From: Oligoflexia bacterium
GTDB lineage: Bacteria > Bdellovibrionota > UBA1018
DNA: 64,000 bases
Direction of reading: 5' to 3'
NCBI GenBank assembly: GCA_903935335.1
Contig: CAIZRG010000027.1
Span: forward strand, 1-64,000
In this document: piece by piece, positions 50,093 through 58,960 of the stretch
Position numbering within the stretch: position 1 is the first letter of the stretch
Layout of the letters: every line of letters starts with the position of its first letter
Made by a program: the position numbers and the translations under genes
Notes under the pieces: generated by a model
The model's database searches: none
The model's input: the letters and a program-made list of their open reading frames with translations, nothing else
Told to the model about the DNA's origin: nothing

Positions 50093-52198
50093 TCAGTGTT
50101 TGATGAAAGGAATATCAGATTGAGCTTCAGGATCTTGAGAGAGATCATTGTTCCAAGTTGTCGAACCATCTGTGGTCATTTTATGAGAAGTCAACGAATC
50201 AAATGAAACCAATTTTACACTATAGCCAACACGACCATCTCTTCTCAGTTCTTGGTCGTTCACACTGTTCCAAGAAGATTTAAATAAAGTCGGATTGGTC
50301 ATGATCAGCGATTCATCTCCAATAATAGGAGTTCCATCATCATAGTGAAATGGATTTGAAATTTTAACGAGGTTCATCCCTTCTTGATCTTCTCCATCTC
50401 CGCTTGTGAGAGTGCCCATATAAGTACTGAGTCCATGAAAGACACTGTCTTGAACAGCCGCTGCTGTTGGATTACCTCTTCCGGAGGAAGATCCACTATT
50501 GCCTACGGAGGCAGAACTTGCATTTTCAGAAAAAAGAGCCTGCAAGTCACTCTTGAGTTGATCTTGGATGGTATGAGAGGATTTACCCGGAGGAAAAACG
50601 GGTGCCCAAAACGCTGCTCTTTCATTAGAACCAAAATTTCGAACGAACCAATCCACCCCAACATCGTTGATAATATTATAGCGATTAGCTTCCCAGGGAT
50701 TAGGTGCCATAGCAAGTCGGTACGCTCTTTCGATACTACTGGAGTCGATCACAGAGCTGCTTGCGCTTGCACTCCGAAGAGATGCGTACATCAAGGTCAT
50801 CACTTCTTTCGTATTCCAGCCCGATGATGCGGAGGGGGTCATAGGGTCGTCTTCTTTGACTGGAAGATTTGGAATAAAAGAAGCCGTATTGAGTCCTGCC
50901 GCAGTATCTCCTGGGATACTATGAATTTGTGTGGGCCCCCCTGAATACCCAAATGAATTATCCTGAAGATCTGGGCCAATTCGACTTCCAAAGGGTTGAG
51001 CCGCTGCATAGGCCTTAAGCTCCATTTCTCCAAAAGGAGAAAAAAGCAGCCTGGCCTTAGCTTTCAGTCGAATTGCATAGTAGGTGAGGGTATTTGCTTT
51101 TTTTACAACTCCGACCGGCAATCCGGATGTGACTGAAATTGGGTTAATCATGTTTTTACAATCTCCAGAACCGTCAGCTGCCGGAGAGTCAATGATGGAG
51201 TTAATGGAAAACGTATCAAAAACTTGTCGAATGGTTGTGAGTTCCAGTAGCATTGCGTTATCGGAGTCGCCCGGTAAAAGTTCGTCCAAAGTAATTGAGC
51301 CCCCTGGATAAGTGTGGTTACCTAAAGTGTAGTAGGCAGAGTAAAAAGCTTGAATGGTTCTTTCATAATAAGAAGGGTCGGCAGTATTAAGCAATCCGTT
51401 CACAGTGGATTGAGTTAAGTTGCTTTGTACTTGAGCGTTAACATAGCTAGTCAGGGTTTTGATGCGATATTGCAAGATGAGTTCACGTGGCACAATTCCT
51501 AAGCCGGTTGTCATGCCTTCGACAAGTTTTAAAGTATTGATTTCTTCCTGGGAGAATCCGCTGATGGTACTATCCCCAAAATTCTTCATTTCAGGGTCTG
51601 TATTATACAGCCAATAGAGGTTGACCATGAGGTTTGTTAGGCCCATTCCTTTACAGTTTTTTTGGCGGATATGTTCAATGGTTGTCAGCTGATCTCTTAA
51701 GGCATCTGAGACTGAGTCTAAAAAAGTGGCCGGAGGAATTGTAATTTTAGGGAGAGTGTCCAAGTGGCAGAAATTATCAACAGCACTGAAAACAATGCAG
51801 GTTGAGGGAGAATGATAGTCGTTGGAGACATTGGATCGGTTTGGATAATAATTCATCGTCCCAGTTTGTCCTTGAGCATCTTGAAAGGAGTCTTGAGACA
51901 TATTGCCTAGGACGTACAGTCTAAATAAAAACTTTTTCCACTGCCTTCTCATTTCATAATTGAGATAAGAAATTTGAGTGAGCTGTCGAGCTTGAACCGC
52001 AGCGCCAGCATAAGCTGCTAGATCTGCTGCATTTTGAAGGTTAATTTTTGCATTGACCAACATCCCAGTATTGATGACGAAGGCAAAAAAGAAAATAAAA
52101 GTCATCATCATCACACCGATCATGATTGAAATCTGACCTTTTTCAGAGATGTATAATTTTTTTTTGATTTTCTTAGGACTTTTCTTTAGGTATTGCAT
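50093..52198 (-). CDS. TadE/TadG-like (pilus assembly family) exported protein
   Basis: A 701-residue protein. The start LYISEKGQISIMIGVMMMTF, one membrane segment (about 24-46) and NAKINLQNAADLAAYAGAAV form the Tad N-terminal domain (TadE/TadG, pfam13400 type) with the conserved G-x-I and E-like acid near the TM. The rest is a long periplasmic or surface region with no other recognised domain and few Cys. No other tad/flp genes are nearby, so it is an orphan. GGGGGAGTC precedes the ATG, like the large Cys-rich gene. Confidence 0.8.
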   Translation of the reverse strand: MQYLKKSPKKIKKKLYISEKGQISIMIGVMMMTFIFFFAFVINTGMLVNAKINLQNAADLAAYAGAAVQARQLTQISYLNYEMRRQWKKFLFRLYVLGNMSQDSFQDAQGQTGTMNYYPNRSNVSNDYHSPSTCIVFSAVDNFCHLDTLPKITIPPATFLDSVSDALRDQLTTIEHIRQKNCKGMGLTNLMVNLYWLYNTDPEMKNFGDSTISGFSQEEINTLKLVEGMTTGLGIVPRELILQYRIKTLTSYVNAQVQSNLTQSTVNGLLNTADPSYYERTIQAFYSAYYTLGNHTYPGGSITLDELLPGDSDNAMLLELTTIRQVFDTFSINSIIDSPAADGSGDCKNMINPISVTSGLPVGVVKKANTLTYYAIRLKAKARLLFSPFGEMELKAYAAAQPFGSRIGPDLQDNSFGYSGGPTQIHSIPGDTAAGLNTASFIPNLPVKEDDPMTPSASSGWNTKEVMTLMYASLRSASASSSVIDSSSIERAYRLAMAPNPWEANRYNIINDVGVDWFVRNFGSNERAAFWAPVFPPGKSSHTIQDQLKSDLQALFSENASSASVGNSGSSSGRGNPTAAAVQDSVFHGLSTYMGTLTSGDGEDQEGMNLVKISNPFHYDDGTPIIGDESLIMTNPTLFKSSWNSVNDQELRRDGRVGYSVKLVSFDSLTSHKMTTDGSTTWNNDLSQDPEAQSDIPFIKH

Positions 52199-52347
52199 TT
52201 TGACTCCCCCACATCGCCATCGAAACTTTTTTATCCTCTCAAAAGTGAGTGAATCTGTCTACTTGGGTAGGTTAGGCTTAGAATTGTTTGAATTTTTCGA
52301 ATTTCATTGTATCTCAAGCCTTGTGTACTATAACTAACTCATTATCC

Positions 52348-53346
52348 ATGGCAATTTTTAGTGAATTACCGGTTTTAGATTTTGTGAAAAGTGACCAGGA
52401 AGTGGAACGACCGCTTTCTCCTTCGAAAGCCTCTCAGATTTTAGCAACGCGTAAGCCTGAATGGCTGAAGATACGACCGCCTGGGGGTGAGTCCTACCTT
52501 CAAATCAAGGAGCTTTTGCGGGAGCGTCGTTTACATACGGTCTGTGAAGAGGCTCGTTGTCCAAATGTTGCTGAGTGCTGGGCAAGCGGAACAGCTACTT
52601 TTATGTTAGGTGGGGACACTTGTACCCGTGCATGTCGCTTTTGTGCAGTAAAAACAGCTAGAAAGCCACCTGCGCTGGATCCAGAAGAGCCATTTTTAAT
52701 TGCTGAAAGTATTGCTACTTTAGGGCTTCATTATGTTGTTTTAACCTCAGTGGATCGGGACGATCTTGAAGATGGTGGAGCAGGACATTTTAGTGCAACG
52801 ATTCGAGAAATTAAGCGTTTAGATCCGAAAATCATTGTTGAGGCCTTAGTCCCAGATTTTCGAGGTGATGTTGAGGCCATTCAAACTTTGGTGGATTCTA
52901 AGCTAGACGTTTATGCGCATAATATTGAGACCGTTGCTAGGCTTCAGTATCGTGTGAGAGATCCAAGGGCTAACTATGAGCAGTCTTTAATCACTCTTCG
53001 GATTGCAAAAAATTATGCTCGTTTAGCAGGTCATCCCCTTTATACAAAAAGCGCGATCATGTTGGGCTTAGGAGAAAGGGAGGAAGAGCTAGAGCAAGCT
53101 TTTGCTGATTTAAGAGTGCATGAGGTCGATATCTTGACTTTAGGTCAGTACCTCAGACCTTCTTTACAACACTTACCGGTTGAAAAGTATGTATCGCCTG
53201 ATGAATTTAAAGTATTAGAAAAGCAAGCTCAGGCAAACGGTTTTCTTTATGTGGCCTCTGGGCCGATGGTGCGATCGAGTTATCGTGCGGGTGAATTTTT
53301 TGTTCAAGGGATGATTCAGAAACGGAGATCAGAAAATGCAATTTAG
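52348..53346 (+). CDS. lipA: Lipoyl synthase
   Basis: About 332 residues from ATG 52348; an in-frame ATG at 52288 would add a non-homologous 20-residue leader. VCEEARCPNVAECWASG is the auxiliary cluster motif (CxxxxCxxxxxC) and CTRACRFC the radical SAM CxxxCxxC. VVLTSVDRDDLEDGGAGHF and MLGLGEREEELEQAF are typical, and RSSYRAGEFF is the C-terminal signature with the final cluster-binding Ser. It inserts sulfur at C6 and C8 of octanoyl groups. It overlaps the E2 gene by 11 bases. A TATAAC at 52329-52334 may be its -10. Confidence 0.96.
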   Translation: MAIFSELPVLDFVKSDQEVERPLSPSKASQILATRKPEWLKIRPPGGESYLQIKELLRERRLHTVCEEARCPNVAECWASGTATFMLGGDTCTRACRFCAVKTARKPPALDPEEPFLIAESIATLGLHYVVLTSVDRDDLEDGGAGHFSATIREIKRLDPKIIVEALVPDFRGDVEAIQTLVDSKLDVYAHNIETVARLQYRVRDPRANYEQSLITLRIAKNYARLAGHPLYTKSAIMLGLGEREEELEQAFADLRVHEVDILTLGQYLRPSLQHLPVEKYVSPDEFKVLEKQAQANGFLYVASGPMVRSSYRAGEFFVQGMIQKRRSENAI

Positions 53347-54601
53347 ACTTCCAGAGCTAGGTGAAGGTGTTCATGAAGGAGAATTAGTTAAATGGCGTGT
53401 AAAACCTGGCGACTCAGTGAAATATGACCAACCTCTTTGTGAAGTTATGACAGATAAAGCAACTGTAGAGATTCCTTCTGCCCTCCAAGGGAAGGTTGCT
53501 TCCTTTCATGTTCAGGAAGGTGAAGTGGTTCAAGTCGGGCAGCTCATGCTGAGTTTTGAAGGAGCTCAGTCAGGAATTCAAGTCCAAAAAAAGTCAGAGC
53601 TAGTTTTGGAGGCAACTTCAGAAAAAACCGTTTCGGTTGCTTCGAAGGGAGTTTCTTCTCAGTCTACACCCAATTTTAAGCAAGGGAGTGTTCATTTAGG
53701 AGGTCGTGTATTAGCAGCTCCTTCAACCCGTCGGAAAGCAAGAGAGCTTGGGGTTGATTTAGGGAAAGTGATCGGGTCTGGGCCACAGGGTCGTGTGATG
53801 ATGGGAGATCTTCAAAGTCAAGCAGGAGAGTCTTCGCGTTCAGGAATTTCAGTTTTAGGAGGTCGATCTGAAAATATAGCTTTTCAGTCGGAAGAGCGAG
53901 TTGCCTTTCGTGGGTTGCGTAAGAAAATTTCAGAAAAAATGAGGCTTTCTAAGGATAAGGCCGCTCACTTTACCTATGTAGAAGAAGCCAATGCTACAGC
54001 GCTTGTTATGTTGAGAAATCAGGCCAAAGAATTGGCAGCTCAGCAAGGAGTTAAGTTGACTTATCTTCCTTTTGTCATGAAGGCTATGGTAGCTGCTTTG
54101 AAGCAATATCCTATTTTAAATTCTTCGTTGGATGAAGAGCGGGGTGAGTTAGTTTATAAACGTGAATTTAATATTGGCTTATCTATTCAAACAGAGGATG
54201 GTCTGACGGCTCCTGTTGTGAAAAATGTCGCTCAACGTTCTATTCTGGAATTGGCAAAAGAGATCCAGGATCTGATAGAGCGGGCAAGGAGTAAGCGGCT
54301 GAGTTTAGAGGATTTTCAGGGGGGGACAATTACGCTCACAAATGCAGGTTCCATTGGAGGGCTTTTTGCCACGCCTGTGATTAATTATCCCGAGGTAGCA
54401 ATTCTTGGTTTTAATAAGATTTTCAGAAAGCCTGTGGTTGAATCTGTGAAAGGAAAAGAAGAGATCGTCATTCGAGATTGGACTTATTTTTCGATTTCAT
54501 TAGATCACCGAGTTGTGGATGGTGCAATTGGGGCTCAGTTTATGAAGCTTTTTATTCAATATATTGAGAATCCTAGTCTTCTCTTACTTGAAACTTTTTA
54601 A
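53336..54601 (+). CDS. 2-oxoacid dehydrogenase E2 (lipoyl acyltransferase)
   Basis: A 421-residue E2 with one lipoyl domain (VMTDKATVEIPSALQG, lipoyl Lys at about 43), a peripheral-subunit-binding domain (LAAPSTRRKARELGVDLGKV) and the catalytic domain with SISLDHRVVDGAIGAQFM (HRVVDG). The DKATVEIPS type is shared by branched-chain and some pyruvate dehydrogenases. No E1 gene is next to it, so substrate specificity is open; the isovaleryl-CoA-dehydrogenase-like and ilvE genes make a branched-chain complex possible. It sits in the lipA-E2-lpd-lipB operon, which also makes its cofactor. Confidence 0.92.
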   Translation: MQFRLPELGEGVHEGELVKWRVKPGDSVKYDQPLCEVMTDKATVEIPSALQGKVASFHVQEGEVVQVGQLMLSFEGAQSGIQVQKKSELVLEATSEKTVSVASKGVSSQSTPNFKQGSVHLGGRVLAAPSTRRKARELGVDLGKVIGSGPQGRVMMGDLQSQAGESSRSGISVLGGRSENIAFQSEERVAFRGLRKKISEKMRLSKDKAAHFTYVEEANATALVMLRNQAKELAAQQGVKLTYLPFVMKAMVAALKQYPILNSSLDEERGELVYKREFNIGLSIQTEDGLTAPVVKNVAQRSILELAKEIQDLIERARSKRLSLEDFQGGTITLTNAGSIGGLFATPVINYPEVAILGFNKIFRKPVVESVKGKEEIVIRDWTYFSISLDHRVVDGAIGAQFMKLFIQYIENPSLLLLETF

Positions 54602-54619
54602 GATCTTGAGGCAATCATA

Positions 54620-56038
54620 ATGAATCAAAATACAGAGGTAGTGGTCTTAGGTGCTGGACCTGCGGGGTATGTTTGTGCGATCCGCTTGGCTCAGCTTGGG
54701 AAAAAAGTGACGATCATTGATCGAGCGGAAGTTGGGGGGGTTTGCTTAAATCGAGGGTGTATCCCTTCTAAGGCATTAATCTATGCCAGTAGCCTTTATC
54801 AAAAAGTCACTCACTCTGCTGAATTAGGAATTGAGGTGCAAGGAGCCAAGATTCATCTTCCAAAGTTGATGAAGTGGAAGGATTCCGTTGTTCAAAAATT
54901 AACTGGGGGAGTTGCAGGTTTACTGAAAGCCAATGGATGTACTTTTATTGCCGGAGAGGCTCAGTTTTTAACGCCACGATCCTTACAGGTGAAAACCGTT
55001 TCAGGAACTGTTCAGCTCAGCTTTCAACAGATTGTCATTGCAACTGGTTCTAGTCCCGCAGAGTTGGCTGGGTTTGAGGTAGATCAAGAGAGGATTTTAG
55101 ATAGTACAGGAGCTTTGAGTTTACAGAAAGTTCCGCAGACTATGCTCTGCGTTGGAGGGGGGTATATCGGATTAGAGTTGGGAACCGTTTATGCTAAATT
55201 AGGATGTCAGGTAACGATTGTTGAACCTATGAAAAGTTTGCTAGCTGGAGTTGACCCAGGTCTCACCCAAGTGGTGGCTAAAAAGCTCGAAAAACTAGGT
55301 GTAACTTTGAGACTTCAGACTCAGGTTAAGAGTGCAAAGAAGACAAAAAATGGAGTTGAAGTGATCCTGATGGATGGTTCTTCTGAAAAGAAGCTTGAGT
55401 TTGAGACTGTCTTAGTGACAATCGGGAGAAAACCGAATTCAGATCAACTTGATTTAGAAAAAGCAGGTCTGAAGACTGACTCTAAAGGTTTTATTGAGGT
55501 TGATTCTCAGCGTCGAACCTCAGTTCCTCATATTTATGCTATTGGTGATATTGCTGGGCAGCCGCTTTTGGCTCATAAGGGATCGAAAGAGGGGATTGTG
55601 GCTGCAGAAGCGATTGCAGGGAAAAAAACTGCTTATGATGTCATAGCGATGCCTGCTGTGATTTTTACGGATCCAGAAATTGCTACTGTAGGTTTGACTG
55701 AAGCAGAAGCAAAAGCTCAAGGCATCCATGTTCAGGTTGGGCAGTTTCCCTTTGCAGCAAATGGTCGTGCTCTTTCAGTTGCGGAAAGTGAGGGCTTTGT
55801 CAAGATCGTAGGAGACGCTCAGTCAGGACGTTTGCTCGGGATTCATATTGTAGGTCCAGAGGCATCGAATTTGATTTCTGAAGCGGCATTAGCACTAGAA
55901 ATGGGAGCTCATGTGGAAGATTTGGCTTTAACGGTACATCCTCATCCGACTCTTCCTGAAGCGTTGATGGAGGCAGCAGAAGTGACCTTAGGTCATGCCA
56001 TTCATATTTTTCAGAAGAAAGGTGCCCAGAGTCATTAG
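54620..56038 (+). CDS. lpd: Dihydrolipoamide dehydrogenase (E3)
   Basis: A 472-residue flavoprotein that reoxidises lipoyl groups of 2-oxoacid dehydrogenases. VVLGAGPAGYVCAIRLAQLG binds FAD, and GGVCLNRGCIPSKALI holds the redox-active CxxxxC. LCVGGGYIGLELGTVYAKLG binds NAD, and HPHPTLPEALMEAA is the C-terminal catalytic His-Glu region. Full length for the family. It lies 18 bases after the E2 gene and 2 bases before lipB. Confidence 0.96.
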   Translation: MNQNTEVVVLGAGPAGYVCAIRLAQLGKKVTIIDRAEVGGVCLNRGCIPSKALIYASSLYQKVTHSAELGIEVQGAKIHLPKLMKWKDSVVQKLTGGVAGLLKANGCTFIAGEAQFLTPRSLQVKTVSGTVQLSFQQIVIATGSSPAELAGFEVDQERILDSTGALSLQKVPQTMLCVGGGYIGLELGTVYAKLGCQVTIVEPMKSLLAGVDPGLTQVVAKKLEKLGVTLRLQTQVKSAKKTKNGVEVILMDGSSEKKLEFETVLVTIGRKPNSDQLDLEKAGLKTDSKGFIEVDSQRRTSVPHIYAIGDIAGQPLLAHKGSKEGIVAAEAIAGKKTAYDVIAMPAVIFTDPEIATVGLTEAEAKAQGIHVQVGQFPFAANGRALSVAESEGFVKIVGDAQSGRLLGIHIVGPEASNLISEAALALEMGAHVEDLALTVHPHPTLPEALMEAAEVTLGHAIHIFQKKGAQSH

Positions 56039-56040
56039 AT

Positions 56041-56778
56041 ATGGAGTTTTGGTCCCTAAAAGGTTGGATTCCTTATTCTAAAGGCTTAGCTTTGCAGCAG
56101 TCCTTGGTTGATTTGCGAGTTCAGGATCAACTGGGTGACACGGTTCTTTTTTTAGAACACTTGCCTGTTATTACTCGGGGACGTGGGTTGCAGTTTACTG
56201 GGGAGAATAGACCCAAACAAATGCCTTTTTCTCCTCCAGTTTCTCCTGAGATTGAATTTTTTGAAATCGAAAGAGGGGGTGACTTAACTTATCATGGGCC
56301 AGGTCAGTGGGTGATGTATCCCATTTGTAAATTGAATGGTCAGGGTTTTGCCCCTTTTCATGATGTTTCAGGGTTTCTCCGAAAGCTAGAGGCGGCTTTG
56401 ATTGATGAGCTCAAAGCTCTGGGGTTAGATGCTGGGGTTAAGCCCCAGGCAACAGGGGTTTGGATTCAGGATAAAAAAGTGGCTTCTATTGGAATTGCAG
56501 TGAGAAAGTGGGTGACTTTCCATGGGTTAGCTTTAAATTGTATCAATGATTTAAAGCCTTTTTATGGGATTTCACCGTGTGGGTTTGCTCCTGAAGTGAT
56601 GACTCGATTACTCGATTGGATCCCTATGGCTTCAGATGAACTGGGGTGGTTACTTTGGAGAGATTGCTTAGAAAAATCGATGGCTTGCCGATTGGCCAGT
56701 GAGGTCTCTTCTGTTCAGAAGATTTTGAAGTTGAGTCTGCAAGAGGTAGAAAAAAAAATAAGTTCACTCAAATTTTAA
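56041..56778 (+). CDS. lipB: Octanoyl-ACP:protein N-octanoyltransferase
   Basis: A 245-residue protein. [20 protein letters not shown] is the family signature, [19 protein letters not shown] carries the catalytic Lys, and [13 protein letters not shown] the catalytic Cys. It moves octanoyl from ACP to the E2 lipoyl domain, the step before LipA, which is in the same operon. The 3' end converges with folE, overlapping by 4 bases. Confidence 0.94.
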   Translation: MEFWSLKGWIPYSKGLALQQSLVDLRVQDQLGDTVLFLEHLPVITRGRGLQFTGENRPKQMPFSPPVSPEIEFFEIERGGDLTYHGPGQWVMYPICKLNGQGFAPFHDVSGFLRKLEAALIDELKALGLDAGVKPQATGVWIQDKKVASIGIAVRKWVTFHGLALNCINDLKPFYGISPCGFAPEVMTRLLDWIPMASDELGWLLWRDCLEKSMACRLASEVSSVQKILKLSLQEVEKKISSLKF

Positions 56779-57377
56779 AAATTTCGAGAATTGCGAATGG
56801 ATCCAAGTCCGTTTAATAGATGAAAAATCTCTTGCCGAGCTGCATTGTCTTCCTTAAAAGCTCCTAGAAAGGTACTCGTAATCGTCGAGCTATTTTGTTT
56901 TTCTACGCCTCTCATCATCATGCAAAGATGGTTAGCTTCGATAATCACAGCAACCCCGAGTGGGGCAAGTACCCGAAGTAGTTCTTTGGCAATTTGGGAG
57001 GTGAGTCGCTCTTGAACTTGAAGGCGATGGGAGAACGCATCTACGATACGTGGGATTTTAGATAAACCAATAATTTTTCCATTTGGAATGTAAGCGATAT
57101 GTGCTTTGCCAAAGAAAGGAAGAAGGTGGTGCTCACATAGAGAAAAGATCTCGATGTCACGCACTAAGATGGTTTCACTAGAATCTTCAGAGAACAAGGC
57201 TTGTCCAATAATTTGATCTATATTTTGATGATACCCGGAAGTAAGAAATTCCATTGTTCGAGCATAGCGTTCAGGGGTTTTTAAAAGTCCTTCTCGCTGA
57301 AGATCTTCTCCTAAAACTTGAAGTGTAGATTGAATACTCTGAATAAGAGTTTCACGAACAATCTTGGGTTTTTTCAT
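56775..57377 (-). CDS. folE: GTP cyclohydrolase I
   Basis: A 200-residue enzyme for the first step of folate/tetrahydropterin synthesis, GTP to dihydroneopterin triphosphate. [20 protein letters not shown] and [20 protein letters not shown] hold the zinc Cys/His residues and substrate-binding loop; [15 protein letters not shown] and [16 protein letters not shown] are also typical. Length normal. It stands alone on the minus strand between two plus-strand genes. Confidence 0.96.
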   Translation of the reverse strand: MKKPKIVRETLIQSIQSTLQVLGEDLQREGLLKTPERYARTMEFLTSGYHQNIDQIIGQALFSEDSSETILVRDIEIFSLCEHHLLPFFGKAHIAYIPNGKIIGLSKIPRIVDAFSHRLQVQERLTSQIAKELLRVLAPLGVAVIIEANHLCMMMRGVEKQNSSTITSTFLGAFKEDNAARQEIFHLLNGLGSIRNSRNF

Positions 57378-57469
57378 AATAAGATTGAACTATAGAACAA
57401 ATTCTTGGGGTACTCAACTGCTTCAAGCTCTGCTATAAGAAGAAGCTGAAAAGAAGCTGAAAGGATAGT

Positions 57470-58591
57470 TTGGATATCAATATGGCAGAAGTTTTAAAAG
57501 AATCTGTTTTAAAAGCCCTTCGTGCGGTTCAAGATCCTGATCTTAGACAAGATCTGGTTACTCTCAATATGATTCGAGATTTATCTGTGGATGAGTCGGG
57601 TCGAGTTAGCTTTAGAGTGGTTCTGACAACCCCAGCATGTCCGCTCAAGGCTAAGATTGAAGACGACTGCCGGAGTGCTCTGAGTGGAGTTGTTGGGGTG
57701 AAATCAGTCGAAATTAAAATGGACGCAGAGGTGAGAGGTAAGCGTTCAAACTCCAGTCCAGGGGTGGGTCCCATTGAAGGGGTCATGCATATTCTGGCTG
57801 TTTCGAGTGGAAAGGGCGGAGTTGGGAAAAGCACAGTAGCCGTGAATTTAGCTACCTCCTTAGCGATGGAGGGTGCTCGTGTGGGTTTGATGGATGCTGA
57901 TGTTTATGGACCTAATGTACCTACAATGATGGGGGTTACAGAGCAGCCTCAGCTAGAGAAAGATTCGCACGGGAGAGAAATTTTTATCCCTCCTGTTTCT
58001 CATCAAGTGAAGGTCATGTCGATGGGTTTTTTGATTCAAATGGATCAACCTGTGGTATGGCGAGGACCGATGCTTCACAGTGTAGTGAGCCAGTTTTGTC
58101 ATCAAGTGAAATGGGGAGCTTTAGACTACTTGGTTGTAGATATGCCGCCTGGAACAGGGGATGTTCAATTGTCTTTGGCTCAACTCGTTCCGGTGAGTGG
58201 AGCTGTTTTGGTGACAACGCCTCAAGAAGTTTCGATGCAAGATGTCAGGAAGGCCTTTTCTATGTTTGAAAAGGTCCGAATTCCAGTACTAGGTGTTGTT
58301 GAAAATATGAGTTATTTTCTTTGTGATGGATGCTTAAAGAAACACACTCTTTTTGGGGAGGATGGGGGAAAAACCCTTGCAAAAAAATTTCATACTGAGC
58401 TTTTAGCTCAGATTCCTATTGTGAAACAAGTTCGAGAAGGGGGAGACATAGGTTGCCCTATTGTTGTGAGTGACCCAAAGAGTGAAGCTGCCCAGAAATT
58501 TCGAGAGCTAGCACGAAAAGTGGCTCAGCAAATTTCTATTTTAGGGAGTGCAGTGGATTCGTCTCAGCTCGTTCAGATCGGGAAATTTTAG
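57470..58591 (+). CDS. mrp: Mrp/ApbC-type iron-sulfur cluster carrier P-loop ATPase
   Basis: A 373-residue protein. An N-terminal MIP18/PaaD-like domain (about 1-90, TPACPLKAKIEDDC) precedes the P-loop domain with SSGKGGVGKSTVAVNLATSL, DADVYGPNVPTMMG and VDMPPGTGDVQLSLAQ. A CxxC equivalent is given by YFLCDGCLKKHTLFGEDGG, which holds the bridging cluster in the dimer. It delivers Fe-S clusters, relevant to sdhB, lipA and the ferredoxin nearby. TTG 57470 has AAGGA 4 bases upstream and is likely; ATG 57482 is the alternative. Confidence 0.94.
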   Translation: MDINMAEVLKESVLKALRAVQDPDLRQDLVTLNMIRDLSVDESGRVSFRVVLTTPACPLKAKIEDDCRSALSGVVGVKSVEIKMDAEVRGKRSNSSPGVGPIEGVMHILAVSSGKGGVGKSTVAVNLATSLAMEGARVGLMDADVYGPNVPTMMGVTEQPQLEKDSHGREIFIPPVSHQVKVMSMGFLIQMDQPVVWRGPMLHSVVSQFCHQVKWGALDYLVVDMPPGTGDVQLSLAQLVPVSGAVLVTTPQEVSMQDVRKAFSMFEKVRIPVLGVVENMSYFLCDGCLKKHTLFGEDGGKTLAKKFHTELLAQIPIVKQVREGGDIGCPIVVSDPKSEAAQKFRELARKVAQQISILGSAVDSSQLVQIGKF

Positions 58592-58602
58592 GAACGACTT
58601 TC

Positions 58603-58833
58603 CTACTGATCAGAGCCAATGGCCTCAACAGGGCAGGATTCAAGAGCAGACTTGCATTTGGTTTCTTCTTCATCGTTTTCAGGTTGTTTGTAAACATAAG
58701 AGTAACCATGCTCGTCATTTCGAGTGAAATTTTCAGGTGCCTCTGTTCGACAGGCATCACAATCAATGCATTGATCGTCTACAAAATAACGTCCAGGTTT
58801 ATTTTCAGACCATTTTTTATCTTTATCTGCCAT
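58603..58833 (-). CDS. Single-cluster [4Fe-4S]-type ferredoxin
   Basis: A 76-residue ferredoxin from ATG 58833; the reading frame stays open upstream to 58989 but that part does not look like ferredoxin. DDQCIDCDACRTEAPENF provides CxxCxxC and ALESCPVEAIG the fourth Cys with the following Pro, a single low-potential cluster of the Bacillus/Thermotoga type. It is acidic (PENDEEETKCK). The electron partner is unknown. It converges with mrp and its upstream side faces the phosphoesterase promoter. Confidence 0.9.
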   Translation of the reverse strand: MADKDKKWSENKPGRYFVDDQCIDCDACRTEAPENFTRNDEHGYSYVYKQPENDEEETKCKSALESCPVEAIGSDQ

Positions 58834-58917
58834 AGTTATCTGCCATAAAGTACAACTGTCATAGATTTTTATCTTTAAAGAGTTTTGTCGGATTTTTTGA
58901 GTAATGTCAAATCGAAT

Positions 58918-58946
58918 TTGGGAATCCCTAAGACGTGCGCTATACT
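58918..58946 (+). promoter_or_regulatory. Sigma-70-like promoter for the metallophosphoesterase
   Basis: TTGGGA (58918-58923), a 17-base spacer and TATACT (58941-58946) give a good promoter. The expected transcript start is about 58953, leaving a leader of about 8 bases before ATG 58961, without a Shine-Dalgarno. Confidence 0.6.
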
Positions 58947-58960
58947 GAGAAAAGAATCTT

